Positions 6,863-11,614 of a stretch of 11,614 nt of DNA are shown in pieces. The first letter of the stretch is position 1. Each line of letters opens with the position of its first letter. The notes beneath the pieces were generated by a model that made no database searches, was not told the origin of the DNA, and saw only the letters and a program-made list of their open reading frames with translations. Position numbers and translations under genes: made by a program. The stretch is taken from positions 1 through 11,614 of the forward strand of contig JAFGOO010000170.1 in NCBI GenBank assembly GCA_016926455.1, in the 5' to 3' direction. The DNA comes from Methanosarcinaceae archaeon. GTDB lineage: Archaea; Halobacteriota; Methanosarcinia; Methanosarcinales; Methanosarcinaceae.

Positions 6863-7521
6863 AACGCCAGCTGCCAGTATCCTTGCTCTCTCGTTGCGGG
6901 TGGCTGCCTTTTTAGTTTTTTGACCTCAGGCACCGATTCCCGTATATCTTCAGTGCCGGTTTCCTCTTCTTTGAGTTTCTCATCTTCCGTTACACCGAAC
7001 AGTTCTTCCTCATCGGGTTCAGCGAATCCCCCGATTGGTACGAGGGCAAATAAAAGTCCCATGGATTTTACACGAATACCCTCAACCCTGCAAAGAATGG
7101 CGTGCGCAAACTCATGTACAATAAGCGTAACAACCAGTGCAATGATCCCCCATGTGAAAGGAATGAATTCGTTGACTCCAGGTATCAACAGGATGTTTCG
7201 TGGTTCATTGAACTTCCCGGGCTCAGGCATGGTATTTTCCTGAAGCGAGGAGAGCAGTGCAATGTCTGAAAGAATAATGATCAAAAACATTGCAGCCATT
7301 CCCACAAACATCAAGGGGATTCCGATATTTGCAAATATTCTCCAGAGATTTTTTGGGCGTGCCAGCTTGTCCAGTAACTCCTGACCACGTAATGTCCGAA
7401 TCATCAGTACAGGACCGTATGTGCTGATATTGTACTTTTCAAGGATGCCCCGTCTTTCAAGGATCGAGACTATGATCCAGTAGAGCAAAAAGATCGTTAA
7501 TGCAATGGTTGTGCTGCTCAA
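6787..7521 (-). CDS. M50 metalloprotease, HEXXH part
   Basis: This 244-residue frame carries the N-terminal part. Hydrophobic helices lie at about 5-20, 66-88 and 118-142, the last holding the zinc motif H136-E-F-A-H140. PIGGFAEPDEEELFG at 162-176 is the typical conserved strand-loop after the active site, followed by an acidic, charged cytosolic loop. The frame is authentic up to about K202. The final 40 residues are out of frame and share their DNA with the PDZ half. The start is TTG, supported by GGAGAT (7533-7528) with 5-nt spacing and by a TATA box about 45 nt upstream. Confidence 0.85.
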   Translation of the reverse strand: MSSTTIALTIFLLYWIIVSILERRGILEKYNISTYGPVLMIRTLRGQELLDKLARPKNLWRIFANIGIPLMFVGMAAMFLIIILSDIALLSSLQENTMPEPGKFNEPRNILLIPGVNEFIPFTWGIIALVVTLIVHEFAHAILCRVEGIRVKSMGLLFALVPIGGFAEPDEEELFGVTEDEKLKEEETGTEDIRESVPEVKKLKRQPPATREQGYWQLALCRTLLLLLWLCSCFLGRSWELLRL

Positions 7522-7561
7522 AGAATATCTCCAGAGAAGTAATACAATTAAATTGACGCGT

Positions 7562-7573
7562 TTTTATATAAAT
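7562..7573 (-). promoter_or_regulatory. TATA element of the protease gene
   Basis: ATTTATATAAAA on the minus strand places transcription start near 7541. This gives a leader of about 20 nt with the GGAGAT ribosome site before the TTG at 7521. The spacings agree with archaeal promoters. Confidence 0.5.
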
Positions 7574-7754
7574 GGAGGGTAATATAAATCTTGGTGCTTA
7601 TAATGTTCATGGTTATATATATAAACTACGTGAAATACTAGGTATACATCGAGCTAAGTCATAAGCACTGGAAAACAGTTCATCTATTATTGGTGCATAA
7701 ATTGGTCAAAAATGCAAAACTGCTCGGACAGATTGTTGTTTGCGTTTGATAATC

Positions 7755-7764
7755 TATTAATATA
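7755..7764 (+). promoter_or_regulatory. TATA element of hisF, probably leaderless
   Basis: TATTAATATA is centred about 28 bp upstream of the hisF ATG. Initiation 25-27 nt downstream would coincide with the start codon. No ribosome site lies at a usable distance, since GGGGA at 7765-7769 is nearly 20 nt away. A second, longer TATA run at about 7614-7624 could serve a longer transcript. Confidence 0.4.
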
Positions 7765-7787
7765 GGGGAACTTTCATTATCTACTAT

Positions 7788-8609
7788 ATGTTAACAAAAC
7801 GGATTATTCCTTGCCTTGATGTAACACTTGATGACACCGGAGGAACGGTGGTCAAGGGTGTGGAATTCGTGGATTTGCGGAAAGCAGGCGACCCGGTTGA
7901 ACTTGCCAAGCGCTACAACCAGCAGGGAGCAGATGAACTTGTGTTTCTGGATATTACCGCATCCCACGAAGGACGTGCCACGATGATCGATGTTATCGAG
8001 CGCACAGCGAACGAGGTCTTTATTCCTCTTACAGTTGGCGGAGGTGTCGCTTCTGTTGGAGAGGTCCGGCAGATACTACGCGCAGGTGCGGATAAGGTCG
8101 GCATCAATACGGCTGCCGTTAAGAATCCAGAAATTATCAAGGAGGTATCTAAGATATTTGGTTCGCAATGCATTGTCATAGCTATTGACTGTAAGCGGAA
8201 TGCCAATATCAAAGATAATCCGGACAAAACAATAATTACGCTTGAAGACGGGACGCCTGCATGGTACGAGGTGGTAATATATGGCGGACGCCAGCCGACA
8301 GGCATTGATGCAGTCCAGTGGGCCGAAAAGGTAGAGGGACTTGGATCAGGCGAAATACTGCTTACTAGTATGGATAGGGACGGGACACATGATGGTTTTG
8401 ACATCCCGATAACAAAGACAATTTCTGAGGCGCTGGAGATTCCGGTCATAGCATCAGGGGGTGTTGGCAATCCCGAGCACATGTACGAAGGATTTAAGGA
8501 CGGTAAGGCGGATGCAGCACTTGCGGCGAGTATCTTCCATTTTAGTGAATACACAGTTGGCGATGTCAAAAAATACCTGCAGGATAAAGGTATCTCCGTT
8601 AGGCTATAG
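7788..8609 (+). CDS. hisF: imidazole glycerol phosphate synthase, cyclase subunit HisF
   Basis: HisF is the (beta/alpha)8-barrel subunit that cyclises PRFAR with ammonia, delivered by the HisH glutaminase, to imidazole glycerol phosphate and AICAR in histidine synthesis. The 273 residues match the family length. The catalytic aspartates are visible: D11 in PCLDV and D134 in AIDCKRN. Phosphate-binding loops appear at LTVGGGV (81-87), ADKVGINTAAV (101-111) and the C-terminal ASGGVGNPEH (222-231). KGVEFVDLRKAGDP at 23-36 is a further signature. The ATG start gives the normal N terminus MLTKRIIPCLDV. No other his gene lies in the window. The epimerase follows after 6 nt, so co-transcription is likely. 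The stop is TAG and the downstream epimerase is in the same reading frame. Confidence 0.97.
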   Translation: MLTKRIIPCLDVTLDDTGGTVVKGVEFVDLRKAGDPVELAKRYNQQGADELVFLDITASHEGRATMIDVIERTANEVFIPLTVGGGVASVGEVRQILRAGADKVGINTAAVKNPEIIKEVSKIFGSQCIVIAIDCKRNANIKDNPDKTIITLEDGTPAWYEVVIYGGRQPTGIDAVQWAEKVEGLGSGEILLTSMDRDGTHDGFDIPITKTISEALEIPVIASGGVGNPEHMYEGFKDGKADAALAASIFHFSEYTVGDVKKYLQDKGISVRL

Positions 8610-8615
8610 ATCAAC

Positions 8616-9581
8616 ATGACCCCAAAAAACAAAATGAGAGGCCGAATTCTGGTAACAGGCGGTGCAGGTTTTATTGGAAGCCATCTCACCGACAGGTTGA
8701 AGGAAATCGGAAATGAGGTTGTTGTGTTTGATAACCTTTGTTCTGGGAATATTGAGTTTATCCAGCACCATCTCGAGAAACCGAATTTCACGTTCATCAA
8801 AGGCGACCTGCTCAATAAGGACGATATTGAGGCAGCATGTAATGATATTGATTTTGTATACCATGTTGCAGCAAATCCAGATGTCAGGCTTAGTGCTGTG
8901 GATACACAGGTACATCTTGAGCAGAACATCATAGCTACATATAACCTTCTCGAGGCCATGCGCAAGAAGAATGTTTACAATATCGTTTTTACATCCACAT
9001 CAACCGTTTACGGTGAGGCATCAACAATACCCACTCCAGAAGATTATGGTCCCCTTATACCCATCTCGCTTTACGGGGCATCAAAACTTGCATGCGAGGC
9101 ACTAATCACGTCATATTCCCATTCATTTGACATTCGTTCATGGATATTCAGGTTTGCAAATATCATTGGAAGCAGGAGCACCCATGGTATCATCGTGGAT
9201 TTTATCGGGAAACTTAAGGATGATCCTAATCATCTAGAAATCCTCGGTGACGGTTGCCAATCAAAGTCATATCTTCATGTGACTGACTGCGTTGATGCTA
9301 TATTGTTTGCGGTAAGCCACAGCAACGATGCCGTGAATATATTTAACATCGGATCCGAAGACACTATTACTTCCACCAAGATTGGTGAGATTGTTGTTGA
9401 GGAGATGGGACTTGAGGATGTCCGGTTCAGCTACACCGGTGGTCAACGTGGATGGAAAGGAGACGTTCCGAGGATGCTGCTTTCGATTGAAAAAATGAAG
9501 CTTCTGGGCTGGGAGCCTTCATATACTTCAGAGAAAAGTGTCCTTGAGACAGCGAGCACACTGATAAAATCGAGTTCATAA
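8616..9581 (+). CDS. NAD-dependent NDP-sugar epimerase/dehydratase (extended SDR, GalE-like)
   Basis: This 321-residue protein belongs to the extended short-chain dehydrogenase/reductase family, near UDP-glucose 4-epimerases. The NAD motif GGAGFIGSH is at 15-23. An acidic residue after strand 2 (D39, VVFDN) favours NAD over NADP, and D64 lies in KGDL. The catalytic set is T128 (in TSTSTVYGE, replacing the usual serine), Y153 and K157 (YGASK). The C-terminal GGQRGWKGDVPRMLLS is typical of archaeal members. The likely role is nucleotide-sugar conversion for cell-surface glycans; the exact sugar cannot be assigned. Starts are possible at 8616 or at the ATG 8634 (MRGRILVTGG), and neither has a good ribosome site, which suggests translational coupling to hisF. 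The stop is TAA. Confidence 0.9.
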   Translation: MTPKNKMRGRILVTGGAGFIGSHLTDRLKEIGNEVVVFDNLCSGNIEFIQHHLEKPNFTFIKGDLLNKDDIEAACNDIDFVYHVAANPDVRLSAVDTQVHLEQNIIATYNLLEAMRKKNVYNIVFTSTSTVYGEASTIPTPEDYGPLIPISLYGASKLACEALITSYSHSFDIRSWIFRFANIIGSRSTHGIIVDFIGKLKDDPNHLEILGDGCQSKSYLHVTDCVDAILFAVSHSNDAVNIFNIGSEDTITSTKIGEIVVEEMGLEDVRFSYTGGQRGWKGDVPRMLLSIEKMKLLGWEPSYTSEKSVLETASTLIKSSS

Positions 9582-9605
9582 AAGTCATTATATGAATTTT
9601 ATCCC

Positions 9606-9620
9606 TTAAAGAGGCTTTAA
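9606..9620 (+). terminator. short hairpin after the epimerase
   Basis: TTAAAG and CTTTAA form a 6-bp stem around an AGG loop, about 25 nt past the epimerase stop codon. No U-tract follows directly, so a terminator or processing role is only possible. Confidence 0.25.
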
Positions 9621-9813
9621 AATACTTTAGTGCTGATGCTATCTTATAAGGATTAGATTTATACCTTGATGCTGAATGATAACTTATTTGACTATTCATA
9701 AATGACAGTTTCGTATTCAAAATCAAAAGATTTGGCAGCCACCTTAAATCATAACGAATAATCTTAAGTAAAATAGTTCATAAATCTATAATTAAATAGC
9801 ATAGAGCCACATT

Positions 9814-9829
9814 TGGTGGAGTTTCATTG
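9814..9829 (+). promoter_or_regulatory. ribosome binding site fixing a TTG start
   Basis: GGTGGAG lies about 6 nt before the TTG at 9827. It decides the start of the KaiC-like gene, because no ATG or GTG lies before the Walker A region and the first residues, MEIRSTGIAGLDEILGGG, are typical of the family. Confidence 0.6.
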
Positions 9830-11467
9830 GAAATAAGATCAACAGGAATAGCAGGACTTGATGAGATTTTGGGAGGAGGGATTATACCTCCATCATCGAT
9901 ACTCATTGCAGGCACGGCAGGTACAGGCAGGACAACACTTGGCATACAGAGTCTCTGTGCTGCCGCTAAACAGGGCGAGAGTGTGATCTACATCCCAATA
10001 ACCTATAAGTCGTCTGAGGCTGTGAGGGAGAAATTATCAAGGTTTGTGTTTTTTGAGGAATCGATTGAGATACACGCCCTTGATAGGGGTGTGGCCGAGA
10101 GGGACCCCCTCAGTCTGCTTGTTGATATCAGTAATCTTGCAGCCAAGTTTAAACCTGACCGCGTATTGATAGATACAATCACTCCTCTTGGATACAGTTT
10201 CCCGGTAGCTGAACAACGCAGGTTCACGTACTCTTTGACTACCGCAATTGCAGAATGGAATGCTATTGTATATATGACTGCAACAATGCTGCGTGAGGAG
10301 ATACATCGCCACGTAATAAGCGACCTTGTTGATGGGATCATATACCTATGGCAGGAAGCAAGTCGGTTTAAGACAAAACGCCATATAGAAATCCTGAAAA
10401 CTAGCGGTCTTCAATATCTGGAAGGTGAGCATATGTTTGAAATTACAGTCAATGGCGTCACTGTATATCCCATGTTTAAGCCTGCAGTCATGCCGTTTGC
10501 CGGTAAGCTTGGTAGGATCAAGACCAGTATACATGATTTTGACAATATGCTCGGCGGCGGGATATTCGAACGTTCATCAACACTTATTGGTGGAAGTGCA
10601 GGCACTGGAAAAACCACATTTGGACTTCATTTTATTGTCGAAGGTGCCCTGAATGGTGAACCTGGAGTCATTGTCAGTTTTGAAGAAACACCCGACGAAC
10701 TAATCCAGTATGCTGCGAACTTTGGATGGGACCTCAGGGAGTTGGAGCAAAAGGACCTCATTCGAATTATTTATGCAGCTCCATCAGAAATATATCCTAA
10801 CAAACATACACTTGAAATAAAAAATATCATTGATCAAATAGGCGCCAAGAGGATTGTGGTCGATGGGATCACAGAGTTTGACTGTGCCTTTGAAAATCCG
10901 GTCGAAATGCGGGAGCACATACTTACCCTTATCAGGCTTTTCAAAAACAAAGGATTGACTTCCATTCTCACTAGTGAGACAACGGATATCACAGGGGATA
11001 TCAGGATTTCGGATATAGCGGTTTCATTTATCATGGATACTGTGATACTCCTACGACATGTGGAAATCAACTCTCAGATGAAAAAAGCGTTTCTAGTTCT
11101 TAAAATGCGTGGCAGTGACCATGACAAGAGCCTGCGGGAATATGAGATAACTTCGCAAGGGATCAAACTTGGCAGGAGTTTTACCGAATATACCGGGATT
11201 TTGACAGGCTCTGCCAAACAAAAAACTGAACTTGCATATGAACCGTATCTAGCAGGTTTCAATGTCGAAATGAGGTCTGTGATGGAGGTGCTAATTGATA
11301 AGAAAGAAACAACCGTCGTTGAACTGGTAGAGCTGACAAGATTCGACGAAACCAAACTAAGAGAGATACTTTCGAAGTTAATAGGACTCGGTTTTGTAAT
11401 ATCCTCCACCATTGACGGGGTTGAACATTACAGGGTAGTGCTTACGACGAATGGGGTGCAGGGATAG
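9827..11467 (+). CDS. KaiC-like tandem RecA-fold ATPase with C-terminal winged helix
   Basis: This 546-residue protein has two KaiC domains and a winged-helix tail. Domain 1 (about 5-220) has a degenerate Walker A, GTAGTGRTT at 29-37, with arginine 35 in place of the usual lysine. It has a Walker B VLID ending at D116 but lacks the paired glutamates after the second strand (the segment reads YIPITYKSSEA). Domain 2 (about 228-450) is canonical: GSAGTGKTT at 256-264 with K262, E286-E287 in SFEETPD, Walker B D346, and the family signature KMRGSDHDKSLREYEI. Residues about 480-540 form a probable winged helix (helices near 481-490, 495-503 and 507-520, then a beta wing ISSTIDGVEHYRVV). Archaeal KaiC-like proteins act in signalling and regulation, and some contact DNA or motility regulators. 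Here a non-catalytic or weak first domain, an active second domain and a DNA-binding tail suggest an ATP-gated regulator (inference). No kaiA or kaiB is present. The stop is TAG. Confidence 0.92.
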   Translation: MEIRSTGIAGLDEILGGGIIPPSSILIAGTAGTGRTTLGIQSLCAAAKQGESVIYIPITYKSSEAVREKLSRFVFFEESIEIHALDRGVAERDPLSLLVDISNLAAKFKPDRVLIDTITPLGYSFPVAEQRRFTYSLTTAIAEWNAIVYMTATMLREEIHRHVISDLVDGIIYLWQEASRFKTKRHIEILKTSGLQYLEGEHMFEITVNGVTVYPMFKPAVMPFAGKLGRIKTSIHDFDNMLGGGIFERSSTLIGGSAGTGKTTFGLHFIVEGALNGEPGVIVSFEETPDELIQYAANFGWDLRELEQKDLIRIIYAAPSEIYPNKHTLEIKNIIDQIGAKRIVVDGITEFDCAFENPVEMREHILTLIRLFKNKGLTSILTSETTDITGDIRISDIAVSFIMDTVILLRHVEINSQMKKAFLVLKMRGSDHDKSLREYEITSQGIKLGRSFTEYTGILTGSAKQKTELAYEPYLAGFNVEMRSVMEVLIDKKETTVVELVELTRFDETKLREILSKLIGLGFVISSTIDGVEHYRVVLTTNGVQG

Positions 11468-11491
11468 AGAAAGACCGTGTTCTTTAGATAT

Positions 11492-11529
11492 GGGATGAAT
11501 CGTATCCCGCCTTTTAGTTGATACTAAAA
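11492..11529 (+). terminator. tandem hairpins after the KaiC-like gene
   Basis: Two hairpins lie 25-60 nt past the TAG. GGGAT/ATCCC (11492-11496 with 11504-11508) is followed by CTTTT. TTTTAGT/ACTAAAA (11512-11518 with 11523-11529) has a TGAT tetraloop. The second is a 7-bp perfect stem and symmetric, so it could serve both strands. A wider 8-bp repeat, GCAAAATT/AATTTTGC (11534-11541 with 11569-11576), follows. Termination is the simplest reading. Confidence 0.45.
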
Positions 11530-11614
11530 ATCAGCAAAATTTTCTTAATAAAATAGTACGATATACTTAATTTTGCGTAAGACACACAAGTTCCGTATAT
11601 ATCCTAACAAAATC

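Larger units (their letters stand above)
5786..7521 (-). pseudogene. site-2-protease-like membrane metalloprotease, frameshifted
   Basis: Two overlapping minus-strand frames make one M50 family (site-2 protease/RseP-like) intramembrane metalloprotease. The first holds HEFAH and the second holds the LDG metal-ligand motif. The second frame is entered by a -1 shift near the A6 run at 6921-6916 (minus strand). One extra A there gives the continuous junction EVKKTKKAATRNERARILAAGVMSNF (shown only to mark the join) and a 578-residue product. The family cleaves transmembrane segments of substrates such as anti-sigma factors or misfolded membrane proteins; the substrate here is unknown. The break removes the third zinc ligand from the N-terminal product, so neither half should be proteolytic alone. 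Confidence 0.75.

Noticed and set aside
7913..8965. 350-codon open frame on the minus strand across hisF and the epimerase
   Set aside because: It is entirely antisense to two well-identified genes, has low-complexity serine/proline-rich content and matches no family; it is a frame shadow.
1..11614. CRISPR array, tRNA or rRNA genes
   Set aside because: No regularly spaced repeats and no cloverleaf or rRNA-like segments were seen on reading both strands.

Overview
The window looks like a chromosomal segment of a methanogen-related euryarchaeon (Methanosarcinales or a close relative; inference, genus not determinable). The evidence is archaeal: TATA-type promoter elements 25-30 bp upstream of genes, Shine-Dalgarno sites of the GGTGAT/GAGGTG type, frequent GTG and TTG starts, a tandem KaiC-like ATPase with a winged-helix tail, and archaeal-type KefB and site-2 protease proteins. 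Base composition is moderately AT-rich.

Layout, left to right. (1) 1 to about 1490: most of an IS110-family insertion sequence. It has a DEDD/serine transposase and a strongly structured 5' leader that is a good candidate for its bridge RNA. (2) 1687-3414, minus strand: a potassium channel with a TVGYGD filter and an RCK domain, followed in the same reading frame, after one TGA codon, by a second RCK protein. Together they have the layout of a tandem-RCK K+ channel. (3) 3415-3747: a divergent promoter region. (4) 3748-5732, plus strand: a KefB-type cation/proton antiporter with a C-terminal RCK domain, broken by a single-base frameshift. (5) 5786-7521, minus strand: an M50/site-2-protease-like membrane metalloprotease with two PDZ-like domains, also broken by a single-base frameshift. 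(6) 7788-9581, plus strand: hisF (histidine biosynthesis), followed after 6 nt by an NDP-sugar epimerase. (7) 9827-11467, plus strand: a two-domain KaiC-like ATPase with a degenerate first domain and a C-terminal winged helix, followed by a pair of hairpins.

Genes 2 and 4 form a divergent potassium/proton homeostasis locus: an RCK-gated K+ channel opposite an RCK-gated antiporter. The protease, hisF/epimerase and KaiC-like genes have no evident functional link to it.

The most notable features are three membrane-transport or protease genes that are each interrupted by one lesion (an in-frame TGA and two apparent one-base deletions) within 5.5 kb, the IS110 bridge-RNA candidate, and the asymmetric KaiC-like ATPase. 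I did not find a clearly new multi-gene system. No tRNA, rRNA or CRISPR array was seen.
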